Positions 18,861-27,845 of a stretch of 27,983 bases of DNA are shown piece after piece (the stretch's first letter is position 1; the number at the start of each line of letters is the position of its first letter). This stretch comes from Priapulus caudatus (Eukaryota; Priapulida; Priapulimorpha; Priapulimorphida; Priapulidae), in NCBI RefSeq assembly GCF_000485595.1, contig NW_014577643.1, forward strand, positions 24,117-52,099. The letters are read 5' to 3'. The position numbers and the translations under genes are program-made. Below the pieces are notes generated by a model. It saw nothing but the letters and a program-made list of their open reading frames with translations, ran no database searches and was not told the DNA's origin.

Positions 18861-19539
18861 ATTGAGACGATCGACTAGAACCGCCGTCTATTAAGCAAAA
18901 CGAAGGTTTCCCCACAAGCAAGCCTGGTCTACAGCCTTCGCAGCCGGCTTAAATCGCTGCGGGAACTGCCGAACAGAAACGATGAGTATGCCAAAATGCC
19001 AGCAGTATGCGTAAAACATGTTATAACTGCTCGGAGGCCAAAACACACTACTCAAAATAGTTTGTCGTCGAAGCCAAAGCCAAACCAAGGATGAGAAAAG
19101 TCGAAACAGGTTGATGTAGATGACAGACAGAACGCAGTTGTTTATAGGCTGTCTGGCGATTGAAAGGTGACTCGTGCCAGACGAATGGCTTGAAAAGCGT
19201 TGAGCATTAACACCAGTAAGCGCTAAAGACTGCGATAGCAGAGCGCCACAAGCCAATGTGTTACCTGAAGCGACATTTAGCATTAGCGTGAAGTCATTCA
19301 TCTACTGTGTTGCCAAACTAAAATAAAACTGGTGGCCATATAAACAAGGCAAAGAATGTCACGCTAAGGCGTGGTGAAGTTCATTTGTCGAGTGATCGGC
19401 CAGCACATCAAGAACTAGGAGTTCTACATCGTGGCGTGACCACAGTAGCACCGGTGTTGGGTGCATCGTGCATGTCACGACCTAAAAATGGTTAAAACGT
19501 GTAATGTGCCGGTATTCAAACCAAGCACTCCACAGAATA

Positions 19540-20990
19540 AAGAATGCTTATTCGGAGTTTAGCGAGTTTGGCAGGGTCTCGCGTCGAATGCCTGCGGAGA
19601 ACAGCCATAAAGTATTGCCACTGGACCCCACGGTTTCACCGGGCGTAGAGGCCGCCGAGAAAGGCCTACCATTGCGCTAACAGGATAGGCTTGCAAAGAA
19701 TGAACTGGATCCGAATGGCGGGCTAGAGGTCATCTGTCAAGGTTGATTGAGGCCACGATATGGGCTATAGCAGTTGCCAGGCGACCGCCCGTGATAGTCA
19801 CAAACCCAATGGCAAGTACGCCACTATTTGCCTTGCATCGATCAATCTCAACTCGCTGCGATTCGCACTTACACCACCGTGAACACTAGTCCTATGGCGA
19901 CTATCGATGAAATTGCAAACAACGTGGCCAACCCGCGTTGCCCAAAACGCGCAAGTATTCTCAAGTTCGATGCTACTTCGGCGGATTCTTGGCAAATCGT
20001 TCTCGCACAAAGACAAGCTCGAAATTGACGACATTAACAATACGCCGCTTCGCGGAGCATATCACTTCCTCCGTTTACCGTTCGGCGCATCAGTTCCGCA
20101 CCAGACCGGTCTTCTGTAAAAGGATGAATGAGCATTACTGAGGACCTGGCACATGCTAGCATGTAATCGTAGCATGATGTCCTTGTATGCCGATAATACA
20201 GTGTCACATGACACAATGCTGCATAGCTTCGAGATGATGCTGCAACATCGTGTGACAATGGCATCCACTAATGCGCTAGCAAACTTACACTACTGCGAAG
20301 CAGGAAGTGAACTATTGCGGGCCACATCATCGGTAAAGAGGACTTAAAGCAGACCAGAGAAAATCAGGGCAGTCACGCAAATAGCAGAACCAGAGGACAA
20401 AAGGTGCAGTGATGCGATTCCTTGGGCATGGTACAGTATTTGGGAAAGTTTCTTCCAAATCTGTCAAAGAGCTAACAAAACTCTCTGCGGCAGCTTTACC
20501 ACGTAAAGATGGTTGCGTGGCACGCGGAAGCCACAGTCAAGAAGCTACTGTTGAGACAACAAGAAGCTGGTGTCCAAAGTCCTGGTGTTACATTGTTTGA
20601 CAACGAGAAACCTGCTTCAATTATCAGTGGATGCGAGTTGCGTATTTGCGGACTGTGGTGCGGTGTTTACTGCGAGACGAGAGACCAGTCGCGCATATGC
20701 CGATCAAGAGTTGATGAATGACACGCAACGACGATATGCGCAAATCGGATACGTGAACTACTCGCAGTTGTATTGCGAACGCATAAGTTTCTATGAATAC
20801 ATATATGCGTCGCAGAAAGTCATTATTGCAAACGGACCCATAAACCACTGATCCTCGCATATGTGCGAGCCGATTTATTCGAATTACGCACGACTTCAAG
20901 ACATCGGTGCATGACACTGCTGAAAGCTAGCACAGTTCGAAATTGTGTAAAACTAGGAAAGAGATGCATGTTTGCAGGATGCACGCAGTC
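19540..20990 (+). pseudogene. Decayed Ty3/gypsy reverse transcriptase and RNase H
   Basis: Recognisable patches in order are: a TVSPGVEAAEKGLPL-like entry and RLAKNELD (19628-19710), KPNGKYA (about 19804), TIDEIAN (19901), an ILKFDATSADSWQIVLAQ patch (19960-20012), LRGAYHFLRLPFGAS (20051-20095), the catalytic loop as YADNTVSHD (about 20187) where the family has Y-x-D-D, then RPEKIRAVTQIAEPEDKR (20350-20403), MRFLG, TLSVDAS-like RNase H entry, and DTQRRYAQI and YEYIYA (20719-20811). Order and content are those of Ty3/gypsy pol. The second catalytic Asp is changed to Asn and stops are frequent, so it is inactive. Integrase is absent; the next element starts soon after. Confidence 0.82.
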
Positions 20991-21179
20991 GTGCCATGTC
21001 TCAATGAAAAGGTTCGACTGCCAGAGTTGCGAAGTTGTATGATATGAGGCAACAATCTACCGATCACACAGCAACGCCTCAACAGGTTCAGGGAAGCAAC
21101 CTAATCTGAATCAGTGCTTGCCAGAAACTGCATGCGGCAGTCATGCACTGGATGCGGCCGAAAGCAGCGCGTGTTCTGT

Positions 21180-21711
21180 TCACCGCAGCAGTATTTATGT
21201 CGTTGTACAGTACGTTTAGTATTTGTACCCGCTTTGAATAATCAGTTTAGTGGTGAGGGCCACATGTTTGATTCCCGCGTTTATATAGTGTAATCTTTGT
21301 ATGTAAAGCCTTTTGCTTCGCGCGTTCACTACTGTGCAGTGTCACCGCTACTGTGTGTCCCGTCGAGCGTCGGCATGCCAAAATGTAAGTCTATTTAGTC
21401 CTAACGTTCTACTGCAGTGTTATTATAACTTCAGAAAGCATGTTCATATTCATAGTGTTAACGTAGATGTAGAATAGGTGTACGTTCAATCTGATAGCTA
21501 AATTACATTCAATTGGAGTTTATTATATTTCGCGCGGGTTTTCTAAAAGAACAATGTTTACATAGGGTACAGCTGTACTACTGTAGCATGTAGTAAGAAC
21601 GTATTCTCTGTATTTTCATTTTTAGTTTTCACTGAATAAACTACTGAATACGAGACCTTCTGCCTTTCGTCTCTATCTGATGACAGTAAAGTGAAAAATT
21701 GGCCATTAAAG
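21180..21711 (+). mobile_element. Probable 5' LTR/leader of the BEL/Pao element
   Basis: Non-coding DNA between the gypsy relic and the first ATG of the BEL/Pao element. It contains TTTATATAGTG (TATA-like, about 21280) and AATAAACTACTGAATACGAG (poly(A)-like, about 21635), followed by TTCGTCTCTATCTGATGACA, an arrangement fitting U3-R-U5 and leader. No second LTR is available for comparison because the element's 3' end is missing, so limits are guesses. Confidence 0.4.
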
Positions 21712-22650
21712 ATGTCGGCCACAGACGAGGACACTACTACAATAGAGTACACCATGCCGTCCGTGGAAGCGCCCGCACCAGGTCCAGTATTAAACAACAG
21801 CAACGTAGGGTCAGAAGCTCAGCTTCGTTAGGCTCGTACTGTTCTCAGACTACGCTAGCGGACAGAAAAAGAGCAAAAGCTGAAGCAGCAAAGGCACGGG
21901 TGACATTTGCCATAAAGGAGGCCGAGTTAAAGAAACGAAAAGCTGCTCTTGAAGCCGAACTCGAGGTTTTAGGAGCTCAGAAAGATTTGGCAGCCGCTGA
22001 GGCGGAAGCAGATGCACTTGATATGGCATCGGATCGACAGGAGAAATCTGAAATATCAAAGGAAGCAGTAGACTCTCTACCCAACGAATTTGCTGATGTA
22101 AGAACTACAAATTACGTTGCTAGTCTACCGCTGGACCCAACAGTGCCCCCGTACATACCTCCACAACATGAACAAATGCCCGCTATGGCAAAGAAAGAGT
22201 GGGTACTTGCGTCGGATTTTACCAGCTTCCTGTTAAAAAAAGAATTACTTATCACAAGCCTAATAAAATTCAATGATGAGCCGCAGTCCTACAACACATG
22301 GAAAATGAGCTTTCAGTCAAGATGAGAGAGCTGGACGTCAAACCCTTAGAGGAATTGGATCTTCTGCAAATGGGCAGGACCTGAGCACAGGACGGTTAGA
22401 AGCCTGAAGGATGCAAATATGCATAATCCACAGCGAGGTTTACAAAGAGTTTGGGAGCGGCTAGACGAACGCTATGGTGCTCCAGAGATGATCGAGTCCT
22501 CGCTACGACGAAAGTTAGACAGCTTTCCAAAGTTGACCATCAAAGAACCAAAGAAGCTTTATGAGCTCTCAGACATCGTCTCAGAAATTGAATCCACAAA
22601 GAAGATCCACGGTATCAGTCACTACTAGGCTATTTTGATTCATCATCTGG
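21712..22650 (+). pseudogene. BEL/Pao gag region (DUF1759-like), frameshifted
   Basis: An ATG at 21712 (MSATDEDTTTIEYTMPSVEA) begins the polyprotein. The frame is lost near 21830 and continues in another frame as a charged coiled coil (AKAEAAKARVTFAIKEAELK, then Ala/Glu-rich residues) to 22325. A third shift leads to MRELDVKPLEEL, and after another shift LKDANMHNPQRGLQRVWERL and DERYGAPEMIESSLRRKLDS, the typical DUF1759 helix (L...W..L...yG.p..i...l...l). At least three frameshifts separate pieces that are otherwise well preserved. The N-terminal coiled coil and DUF1759 form the particle-building part of BEL/Pao polyproteins. Confidence 0.82.
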
Positions 22651-24080
22651 CGTTACACCCATTGTAAACAAGCTACCTTACAACATGCAGGAAAAATGGA
22701 CTACAAGCGCAGTTAGATACATTGAGCGAAACCAAGTAATCTATCCTCCCTTCAGTCACTTTGCCCAGTTTCTCCGGGAACAAAGCAAGATCCGCAATAA
22801 TCCAAGCTTTACATATGCTGGCGCTAAGCCATCCGGGGAGAATTACCAAGCAACACGGAGAGGTCCACCTGAAATTAGTGCTAGGAAGACTAATGTGGAC
22901 CAAGACCTCGCCACCTCATTCAGTCGCAGATGCCAATCTATGTCCCCTACAAACACTAGACACTCGCAGACCAGTGCAGGAAGTTCCGGATAAACCTATC
23001 GACGTCAGAAGAAAATTCCTGCAGGAAAAGAATCTGTGTTTTCGCTGCTGTTCTCCAGAGCACAGACGTCAATATTGTAGATCAGTCATCAAGTGTGAGG
23101 AATGTGGCAGCGACAAACATTCAACAGCTCTACACTTTGACTACAACGAGATTAAGCGACCATTTAGCAGTTCGGGAAGTCACGGCGGGGAGCCATCGAG
23201 TGTATATCATGGACGATACCCAAATGCACTAAATGGGAAGAAGTCAGAGGACATCAATTCAGCATGCGCTCAAATTTGTGGACAAAACTTCAGTGGGAAA
23301 TCATGCGCTAAAGTAGTTCTGGTTGAGGTGTACCCAAGAAACAATCATGGGAAATCTAAGAGGATGTATGCACTATTAGATGACCAGAGTAATCGATCTT
23401 TGGTGAAGCCGGAATTCTTTCAGCATTTTACAGGCGACTACCCCCAGGTAACATATTCCTTGTCTTCCTGCGCGGGAGTGATAGACGCATCAGGACGCAG
23501 AGCAGAGGGATTTGTCGTAAAAAGTGTGAACAGTACGACAGTCCTAGATCTACCTGTACTTACGGAATGTTCCGAAATCCCTGATATAAGAGAGAAATCC
23601 CTACTCCTGAGGCGGCAATGTGTCATTCACATTTACGAGACATATCTTGTATGATTCCCAAGCTCGAACAAGATACACAAATACTGTTGCTCATAGGAAG
23701 AGACCTGACAGAAGCTCATCATGTTCTGGATCAAAGAATAGGGCCTAAAGGGTCGCCGTATGCCCAGAGGTTGAGTCTTGGATGGGTGATCGTTGGGGAG
23801 ACATGCCTCGGTAGAGTTCACCGTCCCTTCCCAGACAAAGTGCATTCCTACAAGACCCACGTACTGAGCAACGGTCGGGCATCATTGTTTCCGCCATGTA
23901 CGAACGAATTCATCATGCGCATAGATCCGAGTAGTAAAAGCAGGCATCTTTCACTCGACACTGAAACTGCAAGGAAGGATTACGTCGATATTGGAAAAGA
24001 TGTTTTTGCTCGACGAAGGATGATGAGAAGGCAGGATTAGCCAGAGAAGATCGAGCATCCTTGAACTGATGGACAAAGGA
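22651..24080 (+). pseudogene. BEL/Pao zinc knuckles and aspartic-protease region (DUF1758-like)
   Basis: After a VNKLPYNMQEKW segment the frame at 22761-23654 carries RKFLQEKNLCFRCCSPEHRR, then CRSVIKCEECGSDKHSTALH, the paired Cys/His knuckles typical of BEL/Pao. The protease-like domain follows with MYALLDDQSNRSLVKPEFF; the active-site position reads LLDDQS rather than a canonical D-[ST]-G. A shift near 23620 leads to HLRDISCMIPKLEQDTQILL and LIGRDLTEAHHVLDQRIGPK, then QRLSLGWVIVGETCLGRVH, the conserved linker before RT. Another shift lies near 24030. The order of domains is normal for the family. Confidence 0.85.
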
Positions 24081-24084
24081 ATGC

Positions 24085-25282
24085 GTGAAAGACGCACAAG
24101 GTAACTGGACTGCACCGCTTCCTTTCCATTACCCACGCCCTATTTTGCCAAATAATAGAGCACAAGCACTCAAAAGAGCAGAAGCTTTACATTCTGGGTT
24201 ACAAAGAGACGGAGTCAAGAGAGAACACTTTGTGACATTCATGAAGGGTGTAATAGACAACAAACATGCAGAGGTAGCACCTCTACTGAAAGAGAATGAG
24301 GAATGTTGGTACTTGCCTCTCTTTGGGGTGTACCATCCTAAAAAACCTGGCAAGATTAGAGGTGTTTTTGACTCATCTGCTATTTATGAGGGATTATCCT
24401 TGAACAAGGTGTTACTCAAAGGACCTGATCTGACAAACAGTTTAATTGGTGTCTTGCTTAGATTTCGCCAGGAGCATGTAGCAGTAACAGGAGATATAGA
24501 ACAAATGTTCTATTGTTTCTTTGTCAGAGAGGACCATCGGAACTTCTTGAGGTTCTTATGGTATAAAGACAATGATCCCAAGAAGAACCTGATCGAGTAC
24601 CGCATGTGTAAGCATGTCTTCGGCAACAGTCCATCGCCAGCAGTAGCCACATATGGACTTAGAAGAACCGCAGAAGAAGCGGAAGTTGAATTCGGAAGCG
24701 ACATGAGAGACTTTGTCGACAGGAATTTCTATGTCGACGACTGTCTGACATCGAAGAGATCTCCTCAAGAGGCTATAGATTTGATGACCCGGACTCAGAA
24801 GGCACTCCAGACCACAAACATTAGACTGCACAAGATAACGTCTAATTGTCAGGAAGTGATCGACGCATTTCCTAGAGAGGACTTAGTTGGAGATCTAAGA
24901 GACCTTGACTTAGGCATTGATGTCTTTGCTGGGACTTGAAGCCTGATGCATTCATATTCAAAACATCAGACAACGTAAAGCCATTCACACGTCGTGGAGC
25001 TCTCTCTACAATAAACAGCATCTATGATCCCCTTGGCTTTCTAGCCCCTGTTACGATTAAGGGTAAGGTCATACTTCGGGATATGGTGGGGTCTTATGTT
25101 AAGGACTGGGATGAACCGATTCCGGAGGCTTTCAGAGATGCGTGGGAAGCGTGGGAAGGCGACCTGCAAGGCCTAGCTACATTAAAAATTCCACGTGCAT
25201 ACAACAAGGTTCAAGGAATGGAGGTAACACAGCAGGAGCTACACGTGTATTCTGATGCGTCGGAAAAGGCGATTGCAGCATA
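24085..25282 (+). pseudogene. BEL/Pao reverse transcriptase (peptidase A17-like region) and start of RNase H
   Basis: A 284-codon open frame (24085-24939) holds the RT: PLPFHYPRPILPNN, GVFDSSAIYEGLSLNKVLLK, GPDLTNSLIGVLLRFRQEHV, TGDIEQMFYCFFVREDHRNF, VFGNSPSPAVATYGLR and the catalytic loop YVDD (24730-24741), all typical of BEL/Pao. After a shift near 24936 the next frame gives LSTINSIYDPLGFLAPVTIK and ELHVYSDASEKAIAA, the entry to RNase H. The coding sequence is cut at 25280 by the TA-flanked MITE and does not resume on its right side; integrase, C-terminal domain and 3' LTR are missing. This is the best preserved retroelement of the window, so relatively young, but it cannot move on its own. 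Confidence 0.88.
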
Positions 25283-25505
25283 AGACATGTGTCTATGTGT
25301 AGCTAGATTTATAGAAAAGTAACTCAAATCGTTCGTGCCATATGATAGTACACTTTCTTACCGCCCAATAGCCGTGCGTATATTAGCCTGTGCGATACCG
25401 CGCAACTGTAATTCACAAGATAAATGCGTTCCACTCTCCACTTGCTCGCAGCTATAATATTTGTTTTGCAGTTCTATAAATCTAGCTACACATAGATACA
25501 TGTCT
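25283..25505. mobile_element. MITE with 34-bp TIRs and TA target duplication
   Basis: Arms at 25283-25316 and 25472-25505 are inverted copies matching at 33 of 34 positions (start AGACATGTGTCTATGTGTAG). A TA dinucleotide flanks each end (25281-25282 and 25506-25507), as for Tc1/mariner-type insertions. The 223-bp element is non-coding and sits at the break in the BEL/Pao RNase H domain. Superfamily assignment rests only on the TA flanks. Confidence 0.85.
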
Positions 25506-25507
25506 TA

Positions 25508-25836
25508 GCTATAATCTCTGTAAATCTTGAGTTTATTGAATCACGATTAATTAGTCTAATTAATTACTACGGACCATTGTACAGCGTATCCATACAGCGC
25601 TGTACTTAAGCGGCAGCGGTGTGGATCCATTTGGAAACAACATGCCGGCAGCGATCACGTGACTGATTTTTTCCGACTCGTCATGGCGCAACTCTCTGTA
25701 TACAGGGACCCTATTTATATCTACACCAACTACTTTCGCGACGCGGCACGACTGTTTCCACACTGTGACCATGGTTCGACTTATATAATATTATATACTG
25801 TATCGCATGATATCTGCGACAGCCAGCTTGCACATC
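25508..25836. other. No recognisable gene
   Basis: Host-like DNA between two small elements. It contains an E-box-type palindrome (ATCACGTGACT, about 25655) and a short palindrome (TACAGCGCTGTA, about 25592), neither of which can be assigned a role. The BEL/Pao frame does not continue here. Confidence 0.4.
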
Positions 25837-25844
25837 CCCTAGAC

Positions 25845-26143
25845 CAGTGGTTCTTAACCTTTTTAGAGGCGCCGAACCCTAACGAAACCCATTGCTCACT
25901 CGCCGAACCCCTCAAATTTGACAAAAACAAATCAATTTTAATCAACTTTAATTAATCCAAAATAAAACCTATTGCATCAACATTTAAGACTTTATTTGGA
26001 ATGTGTGCAAAGAATAAACAAAAAATAAAAATTCTAGCAAATTCTAGCAAATTTTTAATGCGTTTCGGAGGACCTCCGCCGAACCCCTGAGACTGGCTCA
26101 CCGAACCACTGGGGTTCGTTCGTACCCAGGTTAAGAACCACTG
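25845..26143. mobile_element. hAT-type MITE with perfect 8-bp target duplication
   Basis: The element starts CAGTGGTTCTTAACCT and ends with its exact reverse complement (26128-26143), a 16-bp perfect TIR of the CAGTGGTTCT type used by hAT elements. CCCTAGAC occurs immediately before (25837-25844) and after (26144-26151), a perfect 8-bp target-site duplication as expected for hAT. Internally, CGCCGAACCC motifs recur near both ends (subterminal repeats). At 299 bp it is non-coding and depends on a transposase supplied elsewhere. The intact duplication and TIRs point to a fairly recent insertion. Confidence 0.95.
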
Positions 26144-26353
26144 CCCTAGACCGTACACTGCACCATCGGCATTTCTGACAACGACTTACATATGGGAAAT
26201 TACTGTTGTTTTTTATTACATGGGACATGTCTGAGGGTGACGACTTGTACATAAGCCTAATGACGACTTATAAATAATGACTTAGGTGGGGCTATTCCAA
26301 TGGATTTACTATGAGAGAAAACCGGGACTTTGACTTCCATATGACGACTTAAG

Positions 26354-26721
26354 CCTAGCGCAGACTTGCGACTTTTGGTCGCGCGTCGCTGCGACCTGCA
26401 ATCGCATGCGGTCAGTCGCACGCCTCGCCGAGTGTGCGCATGCAAGCGACTGGCTACCATTTCATTTGGTTGCTGTGAGCGTAGCACCATATTGAAATAG
26501 CACATGATGAGATGGTGCTCGCTGATTGGTCGGAAGAGAATTTGTCATCATTGCAAGTCACATGCGATTTCGGAGCGACGAGTTGCTGAAAATCAAACAC
26601 GTTTGATTTCTTGCGACTCGTCGCAAGCGACCAGAATCGCAGTTGCACGATCCCGCAGACCTAGCGATTTCTCATGCGACTCGATTCTAGAGTCGCAGCT
26701 GAGTCGCAAGTCTGCGCTAGG
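26354..26721. mobile_element. 368-bp TIR element rich in GCGACT motifs
   Basis: Perfect 20-bp inverted ends lie at 26354-26373 (CCTAGCGCAGACTTGCGACT) and 26702-26721. Inside, GCGAC/GTCGC pentamers occur many times in both orientations, and a nested inverted pair (AATCAAACACGTTTGATT, 26591-26608) is present. No clean target duplication is visible; flanks read ACTTAAG on the left and TTTTAGG on the right. Its superfamily is undetermined (PIF/Harbinger-like or related short elements are possible). The minus-strand open frames here are not genes. Confidence 0.85.
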
Positions 26722-26765
26722 TTTTAGGCGAATTGACGAGTTAGACGATGCCGACTTATGCGAGC

Positions 26766-27200
26766 TTTACTGTACCTATCAATTACGTACTTGCTGCCTG
26801 CCTATGTTAGGCCATCCTTAAAAAATTCGATGTTTGCTGTCCCCCGACCCATGATTTTTTTAGTGGGTAGGTAGGTAGGTCTTTTTTTTGTGAGGCATAA
26901 TAGTTATTTTAAGTATGTCCTCATGTTTGCCTCACATGCTTTGTGTTTCAGTGTCTTAACTATGAGGAATGTAAAAAAAAAATGGAACCCAAAATGTCTC
27001 AAAAAACTTGGGTCGCGGCTATTTTCGTGGATCGGTCGGAGGACAGCAAACATATAATTTTTTAAGGATGGCCTTACTGTAACATGAGCATGTATATACC
27101 TGTCAATGGGCTACTTTCTACCTGCCTACGTTACTGTAACATGAGCTTGTATATACCTATATCAATAGGCTACTTTCTACCTGCCTATGTTAATGTAAAA
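26766..27200 (+). repeat. ~58-bp tandem repeat interrupted by a MITE
   Basis: Two clear units, 27074-27130 and 27131-27189, begin TTACTGTAACATGAGC and end CTACTTTCTACCTGCCTAYG. A diverged unit precedes the MITE (26766-26809, TTTACTGTACCTATC to CTGCCTATGTTA) and a decayed partial unit follows 27190. The MITE used a TTA at a unit junction, so the array predates it. Confidence 0.85.
26810..27073. mobile_element. MITE with 33-bp TIRs and TTA target duplication
   Basis: The ends GGCCATCCTTAAAAAATT and its reverse complement extend to about 33 bp of inverted similarity with two mismatches (through ATGTTTGCTGTCC). TTA flanks both ends (26807-26809 and 27074-27076), the 3-bp T-W-A duplication characteristic of PIF/Harbinger. 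The 264-bp interior is non-coding. It has inserted into a unit of the ~58-bp tandem repeat described next. Confidence 0.88.
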
Positions 27201-27777
27201 AAAGCTTGTGTAATTGTATATTTCTTGTGCATTTATAAGTAACTACACACTAGAAATTATTATGAGAGTTTTCCAGTGTTTTCACCACTTTCATGATACC
27301 TACCGTTATTGCTTGAGTAACGATGAAATGTCTTAGAACCTTCGTATTTACCAAAACATGCAATTTTCGATCTAATAGTTTAGTAAACAATCGTTTGCTG
27401 TAATATTGAAACTAGAGCCGGTATTAAATCTATATTAAGGGACTCTAGTATGGAGCTGCTAGTAGCGCCGCCACCTAGCTGCCATAGACATACTACAGTC
27501 TCTCTCAAATGCACTTGTTTTCAATTAATCACCAACAATTTACAAGTTTACCAATTCTGCCACAAGCGCGATACGATAAAATGCATTGCTGTTACGATGT
27601 GTTCACATCCAATTTTCAATACTGCATAAAATCAGTGTTTTTAATGTTGGTGTAATCAGCGATATTTCCGTTGTCAGGTGAGACTATATTCAGCTACTAA
27701 AAATAAGTTCATTCGGTTGGTAGACTAATAGATCTATCTGGGTTAATTGTTACTCAACCGTGAAGATTGAAAACGTA
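27201..27777. other. No recognisable gene
   Basis: AT-rich DNA with no supported exon, RNA gene or terminal repeat. A locally GC-richer patch at 27450-27485 (GTAGCGCCGCCACC) has no assignable role. Confidence 0.5.
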
Positions 27778-27820
27778 CAGCTGACGTTTCGCCTCCTATC
27801 AGGAGGCTTTCTCAAAGCTG
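27778..27820 (-). ncRNA. Degenerate hammerhead-ribozyme-like fold
   Basis: Read on the minus strand, this 43-nt stretch has CAGCU pairing with AGCUG at the two ends (helix I), an 8-nt UUGAGAAA joint, a perfect 7-bp hairpin GCCUCCU-GAU-AGGAGGC (helix II) and then GAAACGUC. Hammerhead ribozymes have CUGANGA before helix II, GAAA after it and a cleavage triplet of the GUC kind before helix I closes; type I forms with very short helix III occur in Penelope-like elements and retrozymes. GAAA, GUC, helix II and a helix I are present, but the CUGANGA box is degraded, so self-cleavage is unlikely in this copy. Confidence 0.4.
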
Positions 27821-27845
27821 AGTGAAGATGATCAGTTTTGACCAC

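Noticed and set aside
21245-21300. tRNA or tRNA-SINE head (TTTAGTGG ... TTTGATTCCC)
   Set aside because: The A-like and B-like boxes are too close together, the B box lacks GGTTC, and no cloverleaf arms pair.
5157-25282. One BEL/Pao element split between 5157-5396 and 21712-25282
   Set aside because: The C-terminal fragment lies upstream of, and in the same orientation as, the N-terminal part, 16 kb away with other elements between; two separate copies are simpler.
26055-26648. Minus-strand open frames across the hAT and TIR elements
   Set aside because: They cross element boundaries and target duplications, so cannot be ancestral coding sequence.
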